In this document: piece after piece, positions 1-8,218 of the stretch
How positions within the stretch are numbered: position 1 is the first letter of the stretch
How the letters are laid out: each line of letters opens with the position of its first letter
NCBI GenBank assembly: GCA_903849835.1
Contig: CAINKA010000134.1
Span: forward strand, 1 to 23,638
Direction of reading: 5' to 3'
Source of the DNA: an uncultured Alphaproteobacteria bacterium
GTDB lineage: Bacteria > Pseudomonadota > Alphaproteobacteria > Rickettsiales > UBA1997
DNA: 23,638 nt
The notes under the pieces: model-generated
Database searches by the model: none
Told to the model about the DNA's origin: nothing
Seen by the model: only the letters and a program-made list of their open reading frames with translations
Translations under genes and position numbers: made by a program

Positions 1-448
1 CGGTAAAATTATAAATTACGGCCATGCCATTTTTTATAATTTCTTCGTTGATCGAAACTTTTCCGACAAAACATTTTGAGAGAAAGCGGTTATATTTATC
101 TTTCTCTGCGTAAATGCAGTTCACTTTTTTTCCGCCGGCGAGGCCAATCAGAAAGTCACGCGATACTTGGCCGCATGGATATTCCTCTTTTTTTTTGTCG
201 AAACAGGTTTGGCTATATTCTGGTGCATCGAGTCCAAAAAGACGAACCTCTTTGCCTCCGACTTTCAAAGAATCGCCATCCAAAACAAAAGTATTTCCTG
301 AAAATTCTTTGTTGAATTGTGAATGGGCTTTGACGCGAAAGCCGTAATCTTGTGAGTTCGCAGGCTTTGAGATTGCGACATCAAAAACAGTGAAGGAAAA
401 AATTCCAAAAAAAATTGCGGTGAAAATATTCAAGAAAATTTGTTTCAT
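1..448 (-). CDS. Secreted thermonuclease-like (SNase) protein, C-terminus cut by window edge
   Basis: Staphylococcal-nuclease-fold protein, expected to hydrolyse DNA or RNA outside the cytoplasm with calcium. The first 149 codons are present and the frame is open to the window edge, so the C-terminus is missing. Residues 1 to about 32 form a hydrophobic signal peptide. The SNase core is clear: metal-binding DGD at 57-59, the VRLFGLDAPE motif with Arg69 and Glu77 (equivalents of nuclease Arg35 and Glu43), PCGQ at 91-94, and Arg121 in KYNRFL, the likely Arg87 equivalent. A run of nine T at 188-196 looks like a frameshift risk, but the frame reads through it correctly. The start lies 11 bases after the ilvE stop, so the two genes probably share a transcript. 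Family assignment is firm; the substrate is not known. Confidence 0.87.
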   Translation of the reverse strand, partial: MKQIFLNIFTAIFFGIFSFTVFDVAISKPANSQDYGFRVKAHSQFNKEFSGNTFVLDGDSLKVGGKEVRLFGLDAPEYSQTCFDKKKEEYPCGQVSRDFLIGLAGGKKVNCIYAEKDKYNRFLSKCFVGKVSINEEIIKNGMAVIYNFT

Positions 449-459
449 ATTTTTGTGGA

Positions 460-1344
460 TTATGAGCGAACTAGTTGATTGTAATCGCTCATGAGATCAA
501 GCGTGATTTGGCTCGGAGTTGGGTAGTGAAATTTATCTTCAACCGATCCGATGCGTGTAATTTCTGCTGCACTGCCAGTTAAAAAAGCGTCGACAGCGTC
601 AGAAAGTTCTTCTGGTTTGATGTGGCGTTCAACAATTTTTATGCCACGTTTTTTTGCTAAATCGATTACGGTGAGGCGCGTGATTCCGTTGAGGAAGCAG
701 TCTGGAAGCGGAGTGTGCAATTCTCCATTTTTCATCACGAGGAATAAATTTGCACCGGTCGCTTCGGCCAAGAGACCGCGATAATCAAGCATCAAAGCGT
801 CGTTATAGCCTTCGCGCTCAGCTTCATGTTTTGAAATTGTGCAAATCATGTAAAGTCCAGCAGCCTTTGCAGCAATTGGCGCGGTTTCTGGTGACGGACG
901 TTTGTAGCGTGCGAATTTTAATTTTAATCCCGCTCTGCGCGATTCTTCGGAATAGTAGGGAGGCCATGTCCAGCAAGCGATTGCGACGTGAATTTTATTT
1001 TCTTGAGCTGACACCGCCATTTTTTCTGAACCTCGCCAAGCAAAGGCGCGCATATATCCATCAACGATGTTTTGTTTTTCTGAGATCTCTTTTTTTGCTT
1101 TGTTCAATTCTTCGACCGAAAAAGGAATTTTAAATCCCATTATTTTTGCTGAAGCGTGAAGTCTCGTGGAATGCTCGTCGCATTTAAAAATTTTTTTGTT
1201 GTAAATTCTTTCGCCTTCAAACACGCATGAAGCATAGTGCAAGCCGTGATTAAGAACGTGAACTTTTGCATCTTTCCACTCAACAAATTTTCCGTTATAC
1301 CAAATAAATCCGTCGCGTTGATCGAAGGGAATAATTTCATTCAT
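460..1344 (-). CDS. ilvE: Branched-chain amino-acid aminotransferase (class IV PLP)
   Basis: Catalyses the last, reversible step of valine, leucine and isoleucine synthesis, moving an amino group from glutamate to branched 2-oxo acids with pyridoxal phosphate. The 294-residue length fits the family. The N-terminus MNEIIPFDQRDGFIWYNGKF and the HVLNHGLHYASCVFEGERIY block are typical. The PLP lysine lies in AAKAAGLYM and the conserved glutamate in LAEATGANLF, followed by LNGITR and GSAAEITRI. The open frame extends upstream to 1497, but that extension has no family resemblance and would overlap the divergent glycosyltransferase gene, so the ATG at 1344 is chosen. Probably the first gene of a two-gene unit with the downstream nuclease. 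D-amino-acid or aminodeoxychorismate-lyase relatives are less likely because of the length and motifs. Confidence 0.9.
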   Translation of the reverse strand: MNEIIPFDQRDGFIWYNGKFVEWKDAKVHVLNHGLHYASCVFEGERIYNKKIFKCDEHSTRLHASAKIMGFKIPFSVEELNKAKKEISEKQNIVDGYMRAFAWRGSEKMAVSAQENKIHVAIACWTWPPYYSEESRRAGLKLKFARYKRPSPETAPIAAKAAGLYMICTISKHEAEREGYNDALMLDYRGLLAEATGANLFLVMKNGELHTPLPDCFLNGITRLTVIDLAKKRGIKIVERHIKPEELSDAVDAFLTGSAAEITRIGSVEDKFHYPTPSQITLDLMSDYNQLVRS

Positions 1345-1419
1345 AAATTTTTGTTTTGATTTTGAAGAGGGGCGTCCATAAAAAACCACGCTACGTCTCA
1401 ACTTTCCAGAAAAATTTTC

Positions 1420-2196
1420 ATGAAAATTTCGGTCATCATCACAACTTTCAACGCGGCAAAATATTTGCCGAAAGCGATCGAGTCTTTTTTGGAGCAAGGT
1501 TACGAAAACAAAGAGCTGTTGATTCTAGACGATATTTCAACTGATGAAACTCACGCAATAATTTCCGATTACCAAAAAAAATTTCCGCAATTCATTCGTT
1601 GGATTAAAGAAAAAGATTCCGGAATTTCTCACGGCAGAAATTTGGCTTTGAAGCATGCTACGGGTGACGTGATAGGATTTTTGGGAGCTGATGATTTTTT
1701 CCATAAAAATTTTTTCGAAGAGATGAATTACTACGTAAAAATGAATCCGCATTTTGACGTGATTTATTTCAACAGCTATTCCGTTGGAATCTCGAATGGC
1801 TTTGATGCGAGCGCGACAATTCCGATGACGAAGCGTAACCTCATCAAGCATTGCCCAATCGGCTCCGGCGAATCTTTTTATTACCGCAAAGAAATTTTTA
1901 ACCGCTTCAAATTCAACGAAAAAAATCGCTACTGCATGGACTACGAGCTCAACATGGCTCTAGTTTCAACCAAAAAAGAAAACGGAAAAAAATATTCATT
2001 TTATCCAGTGAATATTGCTTCGGTTTTTAATGGGAATAGCGGTGAAAATATCTCTGCAAAAAATGGTCTAAAACAAAGACTGGAGACGATCGAAGTGCAG
2101 CTGAAATTTGCAAAAAACTCGAAAGAAAAATTGCAGATTTTTTGGAAAGGGAGAAAATTTCTGGTTAAAATTTTTTTAAAAGGACTTAAAAAATGA
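1420..2196 (+). CDS. GT2-family glycosyltransferase
   Basis: A 258-residue GT-A fold glycosyltransferase, first gene of the plus-strand polysaccharide operon. It begins with the typical MKISVIITTFNAAKYLPKAI strand-loop-helix, has the nucleotide-binding Asp37-Asp38 in LILDDIS, and a metal-binding acidic motif at 90-92 (ADDF), then an acceptor-side half ending in a lysine-rich tail. There is no membrane segment, so it probably acts at the cytoplasmic membrane face on lipid-linked sugars. The donor and acceptor cannot be read from the sequence. The 75-base gap to divergent ilvE must hold its promoter; a weak candidate is TTGATT at 1356 and TAAAAA at 1379 with a 17-base spacer. Its stop overlaps the next start in an ATGA. 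Confidence 0.88.
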   Translation: MKISVIITTFNAAKYLPKAIESFLEQGYENKELLILDDISTDETHAIISDYQKKFPQFIRWIKEKDSGISHGRNLALKHATGDVIGFLGADDFFHKNFFEEMNYYVKMNPHFDVIYFNSYSVGISNGFDASATIPMTKRNLIKHCPIGSGESFYYRKEIFNRFKFNEKNRYCMDYELNMALVSTKKENGKKYSFYPVNIASVFNGNSGENISAKNGLKQRLETIEVQLKFAKNSKEKLQIFWKGRKFLVKIFLKGLKK

Positions 2197-3179
2197 AATA
2201 TGATTTTAGTGGTAGGTTAAAAAAAGAATTTCCGTCGCAAATCGGTGTCGATGTTACTGAAAAATGTAACTATGCTTGTATTCACTGCCCGCATGCAACT
2301 TTTAAAGAATCGGATTATTACACATCTGCGTTGCTCGATGTTGCTCTACATAACAAAATGGTTGATGAGGTGAGAGAGTATGGCAAAGGGCATACTCAAC
2401 AAATTCGATATACTGCTAATGGTGAGCCATTGCTACATCCGAAAATTTACGAAATGTTAACATATGCCGGCAATTATTCTGACAATTTTGTTTCCCTTAC
2501 AACCAACGGTAGCCCACTTACTGAGAAAAATGTGAAAAAATTAATCGATGCTAACATCGATATGATTGATATCAGTCTCGACGCCCATCATAGCGATACG
2601 TATGACATAGTCAGGGTTGGAGGAAAGCTCTCTAAGGTGAAAGAGAATGTTCTTAATCTCATCGATTATCGCAACGAAATCAAAAGCAAATTGAAGATTG
2701 TGGTTAGTTTTGTGAAACAAAAAGAAAACGAAAACGAGGTGGAAGATTTCGATAAATTCTGGAAAGAAAAGGGTGTTGATTTTGTGATTATTAGAAACCT
2801 ACATACCGCTGGTGGAGCCATTCAAGAGAATATAACATTGCCAGAACACTTTAAGAGAAAGCCCTGTGTTTATCCTTGGGAAAGAATTATTTTAAACTCG
2901 AAAGGTCAGCTTGGATTTTGTCCTACAGATTGGACGGGAGAATCCGAAATCATAGATTACAGAAAAACTACGATTAAAGAATTGTGGGATAGTGAATATT
3001 ACCGCAGCCTTAGACAGATGCATCTCGACGATAATTTTAGCGCATGTCATATTTGTAAGAAATGCAAAGACTGGGTTAACACCTCATGGCCTCAAGAAAA
3101 AAACGGTCGTGGCTATGGTGATTTGATTAGTGATTTTAGAAAAAAAACTGGAAGCAAAGTTAATGCGTACGAGCAGTAA
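2193..3179 (+). CDS. Radical SAM protein with SPASM-like C-terminal cluster domain
   Basis: A 328-residue radical SAM enzyme. The [4Fe-4S] motif CxxxCxxC is at Cys25, Cys29 and Cys32, followed by a GGE-like ANGEP at 75-79 and a SLDA strand at 128-131. The C-terminal third carries Cys225, Cys243, Cys285, Cys288 and Cys291, the spacing expected of a SPASM or twitch auxiliary cluster. It should cleave S-adenosylmethionine and start a radical reaction; the substrate is unknown. Its start shares an ATGA with the glycosyltransferase stop and its end overlaps the WbqC-like gene, so it is translationally embedded in a sugar operon. By analogy with DesII, SpeY and AprD4, which act on sugars, it may modify a nucleotide sugar or the glycan; peptide modification seems less likely because no precursor peptide gene is seen. 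Confidence 0.85.
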   Translation: MKYDFSGRLKKEFPSQIGVDVTEKCNYACIHCPHATFKESDYYTSALLDVALHNKMVDEVREYGKGHTQQIRYTANGEPLLHPKIYEMLTYAGNYSDNFVSLTTNGSPLTEKNVKKLIDANIDMIDISLDAHHSDTYDIVRVGGKLSKVKENVLNLIDYRNEIKSKLKIVVSFVKQKENENEVEDFDKFWKEKGVDFVIIRNLHTAGGAIQENITLPEHFKRKPCVYPWERIILNSKGQLGFCPTDWTGESEIIDYRKTTIKELWDSEYYRSLRQMHLDDNFSACHICKKCKDWVNTSWPQEKNGRGYGDLISDFRKKTGSKVNAYEQ

Positions 3180-3888
3180 AAAAATAGCCATTCTGCAGTC
3201 TAATTACATTCCGTGGAAAGGGGTGTTTGATATGATCAACAAGGTGGATGTTTTTGTTTTTTATGAGGATGTGCAATTTACTAGGCGGGATTGGAGGACT
3301 CGTAATAAAATTAAAACCGCCAATGGATTGGCTTGGCTAACCATTCCGGTAAAAAAAATCAGCGTTGATGCTAAAATATTCGAGGTACAAATTTTTAACG
3401 ATGTTGGTAATAAAGCGTTTTATAAAAAGCATTATAACGCAATTCTAGAGCACTATTCGAAAGCTCCGTTTCTTAAGCAAAACAAGTTTTTGTTAGATAA
3501 AATTTATCTTGAAAAGAGATGGGAAAATTTATCTGAATTTAACATTCACACCACGAAATTAATTTCTGATTTTTTGGGAATAAAAACTGAATTTATAAAT
3601 TCTAAAGACCTAAATTTAAGCGGAAAAAAAACGGATAAGTTAATCGCAATTTGTCAAAAATTGGGTGCAGATTGCTACCTTTCTGGTCCGTCTGCTAAAA
3701 ATTATATTGAGCCAAATAAATTTGATGCAGCTGGTATAGAGTTAGAATACATGCGCTATGACGGTTATAAGCAATATCAGCAATTGCATGGTGATTTCGA
3801 TGACTACGTTTCGGTGTTGGATGTAATTTTAAACTGTGGCGATCGTGCTGCGGAATATATTTTTTCAGAAAAAAATGATCGCATTTAG
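3163..3888 (+). CDS. WbqC-like family protein
   Basis: A 241-residue protein of the WbqC-like family, often found in O-antigen and other surface-glycan loci. Its biochemical role is not established. Family signatures are plain near the N-terminus: AILQSNYIPWKGVFDMINK, then DVFVFYEDVQFTRRDWRTRN with an IKT segment and WLTIPVK, and later a YLSGPSAKNY block. The GTG at 3130 opens the same frame, but the ATG at 3163 directly precedes the conserved region and is preferred. It overlaps the radical SAM gene by 17 bases and the wecE gene by 14, so translation of the three is probably coupled. This suggests that the products are needed in similar amounts for one pathway. Confidence 0.85.
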   Translation: MRTSSKKIAILQSNYIPWKGVFDMINKVDVFVFYEDVQFTRRDWRTRNKIKTANGLAWLTIPVKKISVDAKIFEVQIFNDVGNKAFYKKHYNAILEHYSKAPFLKQNKFLLDKIYLEKRWENLSEFNIHTTKLISDFLGIKTEFINSKDLNLSGKKTDKLIAICQKLGADCYLSGPSAKNYIEPNKFDAAGIELEYMRYDGYKQYQQLHGDFDDYVSVLDVILNCGDRAAEYIFSEKNDRI

Positions 3889-5002
3889 TAAGGCAATAAA
3901 ATCAGAGTTGGGAATGAAGTATGCGGAAGAAAGCATAGCTAGTCGCATGATTTCTGGTGATCGTGCGTTTACTAAAAAATGTAGCGAATGGTTTGAGAAA
4001 AACTTTTTCATTCCAAGATTTTTACTCACAACCTCATGCACGCATGCATTAGAAATGGCCGCTATTCTATGCAAAATAACGGATGGCGATGAGGTAATCA
4101 TGTCATCTTATACATTCGTTTCTACGGCGAATGCTTTTGTGATGCGTGGAGCAAAAATTGTTTTTGTCGATATCAGGCCAGATACGATGAACATTGATGA
4201 GAATTTAATTGAAGCTGCTATCACTGAAAAAACCAAAGCCATAGTTGCGATGCACTATGCTGGCGTTGCTTGTGAGATGGAAAAAATTTTAGCAATCGCT
4301 AAGAAGCATGATTTGTTTGTAATTGAAGATGCTGCGCAAGCCGTGATGGCAAAGTATCGCGGTAAACATCTTGGAACATTAGGAGAGTTTGGATGCTATA
4401 GTTTTCATGAAACAAAAAATTATACGATGGGTGAGGGAGGAGCTTTGTTGATTCAGGACAAACGCTTTATTGAAAGGGCGGAAATCATCAGGGAAAAAGG
4501 TACTGATAGGTCGAAGTTTTTTCGTGGCGAAATTGATAAGTATGGCTGGACAGATATCGGATCTTCTTATCTGCCGAGTGACATCAACGCTGCATATTTG
4601 TTCGGCCAACTAGAAGAGATTGAAAAATTGTTTAACGAGAGAATGAGTTATTGGAAGAGATACCAAAATAATCTGCGGTCTTTGCAAAGCACTTCTACGT
4701 TGGAACTAGCTGACATACCAGATGAATGCGAGCATAACGCACATATGTTTTACATTAAAACTGCAGATCTAGACGAGAGAGCGAGTCTGATAAATTTTTT
4801 TAAAAAAAATGAAATTTGTGCAGTGTTCCACTATATTCCTTTGCACGATTCTTTAGCGGGTAAGAAATTTTCTAAATTTTGTGGACAAGATATTTATACA
4901 ACGAAAGAAAGCGAAAGGTTGTTGCGCTTGCCCTTATATCACGGTATAACGAATGATGAAATTGATTTTGTCTGCGATAAAATAAAAGAATTTTACAGTT
5001 AA
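3875..5002 (+). CDS. wecE: dTDP-4-amino-4,6-dideoxygalactose transaminase (WecE/RffA type)
   Basis: PLP-dependent DegT/DnrJ/EryC1 aminotransferase that converts TDP-4-keto-6-deoxyglucose and glutamate to TDP-4-amino-4,6-dideoxygalactose (TDP-Fuc4N). The 375-residue product resembles E. coli WecE along its whole length, with shared blocks such as SYTFVSTANAFV, VFVDIRPDTMNIDE, HYAGVACEM, IGSSYL and YTTKESERLLRLPL. The PLP lysine is Lys181 in SFHETKNYT and the cofactor aspartate lies in EDAAQAV. The frame extends upstream to a GTG at 3836, but starting at 3875 makes the N-terminus line up with WecE. It overlaps the WbqC-like gene by 14 bases and closes the operon. The end overlaps the convergent glycosyltransferase gene by four bases. 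No TDP-glucose 4,6-dehydratase gene lies in the window. Confidence 0.92.
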   Translation: MIAFSKAIKSELGMKYAEESIASRMISGDRAFTKKCSEWFEKNFFIPRFLLTTSCTHALEMAAILCKITDGDEVIMSSYTFVSTANAFVMRGAKIVFVDIRPDTMNIDENLIEAAITEKTKAIVAMHYAGVACEMEKILAIAKKHDLFVIEDAAQAVMAKYRGKHLGTLGEFGCYSFHETKNYTMGEGGALLIQDKRFIERAEIIREKGTDRSKFFRGEIDKYGWTDIGSSYLPSDINAAYLFGQLEEIEKLFNERMSYWKRYQNNLRSLQSTSTLELADIPDECEHNAHMFYIKTADLDERASLINFFKKNEICAVFHYIPLHDSLAGKKFSKFCGQDIYTTKESERLLRLPLYHGITNDEIDFVCDKIKEFYS

Positions 5003-5949
5003 ATCTTCAGATGTTTTTGGTTTTTCATCAGAGTTGTTCCCCAGGTTATTTTAAAACCATATTCAGAAAGCTTCTTCACCATTCTGCAGGTAAGGGAGAT
5101 GCGACAAATCTTTCGGTTTAGTTTTTTATTGTTTTTTAATTCTGTCTCAAAATTTTTTCTTAAATGCTCGATAAACATTTTAGTTCTTAGCAAAAAATTA
5201 AGATTATATCTATAGCCAAGAAACTTGTTGTAGTAGGGACAGAAATCGATGTTGCGCTCAATCTGTTTTAAATCTCCCAGAGAAGTCCAGATACCTCCTT
5301 TATGGATTCTGTAGACAGACATTAATTCGTCGATATAGCCAATATTTCCATGCTCGGCATAAACGATCATAAAAAGCCAATCCCCAGCATATGGGTGTGT
5401 AAAAAAATCAGGAATATTTTTTCTAAAAATATTTCGATACATCATGGAAGATGTGTGGAAGTAAGTTTTGCCGCTTATGATATCTAGTGCGGTGTGCGTT
5501 GCATCGATTTTGAGATTAATCATAGGTTCATTTTTTTTGCCATCTTCAAATACAAGCATCGTGTTGTGCCCTACACCAGAAAATTTTTTATTCTTTTCCA
5601 AGAAATCAACCTGCGTCTGTAACTTATTTTCGTTTGTTAAGTAATCATCTCCATCAATGTGAATAAAATAATCGCCGGCAGCTTGGCTAATTAATTTTGC
5701 GTTAGTTTTTGGGTAGTGCAGATTTCTATCATTTTTAATGATTTTAATTAATGTCGGATAACGTTTTTGATAATCTTCTAAAATAAGTGGAGAGCTATCT
5801 GGAGAACAGTCATCGCAGCATAAAATTTCATAACAAAAATTAACTTTTTGAGATACTATGCTGTCCAAGCATTGTTTGAGATATTTTTCAAAACCATGAG
5901 CCGTTACTAATACGCTGAGCTTAGGGTTGCACGTTATTTTCTTGAACAT
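4999..5949 (-). CDS. GT2-family glycosyltransferase
   Basis: A 316-residue GT-A glycosyltransferase. The N-terminal strand LSVLVTAHGFEKYLKQCLDS is followed by Asp46-Asp47 in CCDDCSPDSS, which should bind the nucleotide, and a DGDD metal motif at 99-102 within FIHIDGDDYL. The later part includes a GDWLFMIVYAEHG block and a VYRIHKGGIWTS motif typical of family 2 enzymes in surface-glycan loci. It lacks membrane helices. It is alone on the minus strand here: tail-to-tail with wecE and head-to-head with the carbamoyltransferase gene. Donor and acceptor are unknown. The 113-base upstream gap holds a tandem repeat that may be part of a shared control region. Confidence 0.87.
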   Translation of the reverse strand: MFKKITCNPKLSVLVTAHGFEKYLKQCLDSIVSQKVNFCYEILCCDDCSPDSSPLILEDYQKRYPTLIKIIKNDRNLHYPKTNAKLISQAAGDYFIHIDGDDYLTNENKLQTQVDFLEKNKKFSGVGHNTMLVFEDGKKNEPMINLKIDATHTALDIISGKTYFHTSSMMYRNIFRKNIPDFFTHPYAGDWLFMIVYAEHGNIGYIDELMSVYRIHKGGIWTSLGDLKQIERNIDFCPYYNKFLGYRYNLNFLLRTKMFIEHLRKNFETELKNNKKLNRKICRISLTCRMVKKLSEYGFKITWGTTLMKNQKHLKI

Positions 5950-6019
5950 TTTTTAGAAAAATAAGCGTCTTGCTTTCGAAATAAGAAAAAGAAATTTTTA
6001 AAAAACTGATAAAGAATCA

Positions 6020-6047
6020 AAAACACTAAATTTAAAACACTAAATTT
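6020..6047. repeat. 14-base tandem duplication in the divergent intergenic region
   Basis: The sequence AAAACACTAAATTT occurs twice head-to-tail (6020-6033 and 6034-6047), 15 bases before the carbamoyltransferase start and about 70 bases before the divergent glycosyltransferase start. It could be an operator with two sites or a simple replication-slippage duplication. Confidence 0.8.
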
Positions 6048-6062
6048 CTTAAAATTTAAATC

Positions 6063-8015
6063 ATGATAATTCTAGGACTTCATTTCGGACACGATGCATC
6101 AATTTCTATAATAAAAAATGGAGATGTTATCTTATGCCTAGAAATCGAAAGAATTAAAAGAATTAAGCATGTAATCAGTATCGCTTTCGAAGATATAGAA
6201 ACCGCATTAAAAGACGCTAATTTAAAGATCGAAGACATTGATTATGCGACACTGACCTCAACTCAGCTTGTTGAATATTTATTTTTTAATCCAGAAAAAC
6301 TTTCGATAAATTTTGAAATACAAGAGGCTCACAAAAAAATTCCATGCACGCTAAGGGATGCTCTAAACATTGATTGCGATGAGTTTGAAAAAAGCAAGAT
6401 AGGTTGGCTAAGGCATGTGTTTAGTAGTGTGGATAAGCACCCGTATCACACTGCTATTCCCGGAGGAAAAGAAATAATTCTGGATGAAAAAAAACTATTT
6501 GGTGAGTTTGAAAAATTCGTTGATACAAACTTGTGGCACAAGGTTTCGAAGTTGGATGAAATTGCCAAAACTGATTATTCTAATTTTATAAAATCCGATG
6601 AAGTTAGTTACGGATTTCATTACCCTGTAACTTTAAATTTGGCGGATAAAAAAATTCCTGCATTCGTTTTTTCTCATCATTACGCTCACATAGCTTATTC
6701 TTTTTATCAAAGCCCGCATCAAGACGCAGCCTTGTTAAGTAACGATGGCGGCGGTGGCGGAGATCTTGGATATGCTTGTGGCTTGTTCGGATACGGAGAT
6801 GGTAACAGACTTTTTCCAATTACTCCAAATTCTATCACAGCTGGCGAAATTTATGATTGGTCTGCGTTTTTTATAGGATTTGATTTCGGATCTGGAGGCG
6901 CTGGAAAATTAATGGGATTGTCAGCTTACGGAAAGCCAAAATTCTTTGATCATAAATTTGTTGGAAATTGGCATGATTGCGGAAAAATTGCGCCAAAAGA
7001 ATGGACGGATCATTGTATGAAGATGGCTGCAGAAATGGGCTATGACCTCACTGCTCTTGGAGATCAAAAAAGAATATTAGAGCCCATAAATGTTGATATT
7101 GCTGCAAGCACACAAAAATTAATTGAAGAGATAATTTTAAAATCAACAAAAGCTCTGCATTCTGCACTAAGAAGCAGCGGAGTAGTTTCTAAAAATTTAT
7201 GTCTCTCTGGCGGAATCGCTCTAAACTGTCCTTCGAATAGCAGAGTAATTAACGAAGGACCGTTTGATGATGTTTTTGTTCCTCCGGCGGTGGGAGATAT
7301 GGGATTATCGATTGGATCGGCTCTAGCGCTATATTATAACCTGCTCGGAAATGAAAGAGTTGTAGAAAAATTATCTCCAAGAATTGCATATCTTGGATTA
7401 CATTCCAGCTTTTCTGATAGTGAAATAAAATTATCGCTGAAGGAGAATTCAAAAAATATTGAAATTATCGAGCGTGATGAAGAGTCCATGTCAATCATGG
7501 CTGCACAAGACTTGAATGATGATTTGGTGATCGCTTTATTTGATGGTCGTAGTGAAGTTGGTCCTCGCGCACTCGGACATAGATCGATTCTTGCAAATCC
7601 AACAAAATTAGAAAATTGGAAAAGAGTAAATTTAATAAAATCGCGCGAATCGTGGAGACCGTTTGCACCAATGGTTCTTGAGGGATTTGAAAAAGAATAT
7701 TTTGATTCAACCCAGTTTCCGGCGTACTTCATGTTGTTAAATGCGGAAGTTAGGTCAAAAGAAATTCCTGCTGTTACCCATGTTGATGGGTCTGCGAGAG
7801 TTCAATCCGTGAATCAGGATTGTGGAATTATTTTTGAAATTTTAAAAAAATTTAAAGAGAAAAGTGGCATTGCGGTTTTAATGAATACCTCGTTCAACGG
7901 TCCGGGAGAGCCTGTTATCGAAACTGCAAATCAGGCAATCAATTTTCTTTTACAAACTAATTTGGACTGCCTTTATTTTAGCAAATATAAAATTACCAAA
8001 AAGAAAAATTCATGA
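6063..8015 (+). CDS. NodU/CmcH-family O-carbamoyltransferase
   Basis: Transfers a carbamoyl group from carbamoyl phosphate, through a carbamoyl-adenylate, to a hydroxyl of a sugar or antibiotic. In a glycan locus the likely target is a polysaccharide sugar. The 650 residues hold both family domains. The N-terminal ASKHA/Kae1-like domain has GLHFGHDASISII near residues 5-17, SHHYAHIAYSFY near 205, a glycine-rich NDGGGGGDLGYACG near 228 and a GSGGAGKLMGLSAYG segment. The C-terminal domain has the DGRSEVGPRALGHRSI block near 494, RESWRPFAPM, and NTSFNGPGEPV near 607. The length is slightly above the NodU norm. The start ATG is the first in frame and begins directly with the MIILGLHFGHD strand. 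The end shares an ATGA with a small downstream frame. The acceptor is unknown. Confidence 0.92.
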   Translation: MIILGLHFGHDASISIIKNGDVILCLEIERIKRIKHVISIAFEDIETALKDANLKIEDIDYATLTSTQLVEYLFFNPEKLSINFEIQEAHKKIPCTLRDALNIDCDEFEKSKIGWLRHVFSSVDKHPYHTAIPGGKEIILDEKKLFGEFEKFVDTNLWHKVSKLDEIAKTDYSNFIKSDEVSYGFHYPVTLNLADKKIPAFVFSHHYAHIAYSFYQSPHQDAALLSNDGGGGGDLGYACGLFGYGDGNRLFPITPNSITAGEIYDWSAFFIGFDFGSGGAGKLMGLSAYGKPKFFDHKFVGNWHDCGKIAPKEWTDHCMKMAAEMGYDLTALGDQKRILEPINVDIAASTQKLIEEIILKSTKALHSALRSSGVVSKNLCLSGGIALNCPSNSRVINEGPFDDVFVPPAVGDMGLSIGSALALYYNLLGNERVVEKLSPRIAYLGLHSSFSDSEIKLSLKENSKNIEIIERDEESMSIMAAQDLNDDLVIALFDGRSEVGPRALGHRSILANPTKLENWKRVNLIKSRESWRPFAPMVLEGFEKEYFDSTQFPAYFMLLNAEVRSKEIPAVTHVDGSARVQSVNQDCGIIFEILKKFKEKSGIAVLMNTSFNGPGEPVIETANQAINFLLQTNLDCLYFSKYKITKKKNS

Positions 8016-8218
8016 AAAAATCCATTAAAAGATTTCTAAAAATTTTTCCTGGAGGAAAAAAATTTATACAGAATTACAAAAATTTATTAATTGAAAACAG
8101 CGTCTTAAGAGAGGAGTGTAGAGAGAGGAGGGGTTGTGATGATAAAAATAATTCTGCCTTTAGAGAGCGGGACGAGGTAATTCTTTCGGGGGATTATAAG
8201 GTTTTTTTTCATCGTTAA
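8012..8218 (+). pseudogene. Short coupled ORF, probably the 5' stub of a truncated gene
   Basis: A 68-codon frame whose ATG overlaps the carbamoyltransferase stop (ATGA), the arrangement of a genuine downstream operon gene. The first 40 residues are basic and amphipathic, with KRFLKIFPGGKKFIQNYKN and ENSVLREECRER, resembling the N-terminal leader or coiled-coil part of many glycan-locus methyltransferases and glycosyltransferases. After that the sequence becomes low-complexity and charged, and it ends inside the convergent acyltransferase gene (last 59 bases overlap). No domain is recognised. I read it as the left-over start of a gene lost when the downstream acyltransferase segment was joined here; a real small protein is the alternative. 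Confidence 0.4.

Noticed and set aside
181..200. Possible frameshift in the nuclease gene at a nine-T run
   Set aside because: Careful counting gives three AAA codons and the known SNase sequence continues on both sides, so the gene is intact up to the edge.
1345..1497. N-terminal extension of ilvE
   Set aside because: The extra 51 residues do not resemble the family and would overlap the divergent glycosyltransferase start; the ATG at 1344 matches the usual IlvE beginning.
3836..3874. Earlier GTG start for wecE
   Set aside because: Comparison with E. coli WecE places the N-terminus at 3875; the extension lies wholly within the WbqC-like gene.
7334..7732. 132-codon minus-strand frame within the carbamoyltransferase gene
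   Set aside because: It is antisense to the conserved C-terminal carbamoyltransferase domain and resembles no known protein.
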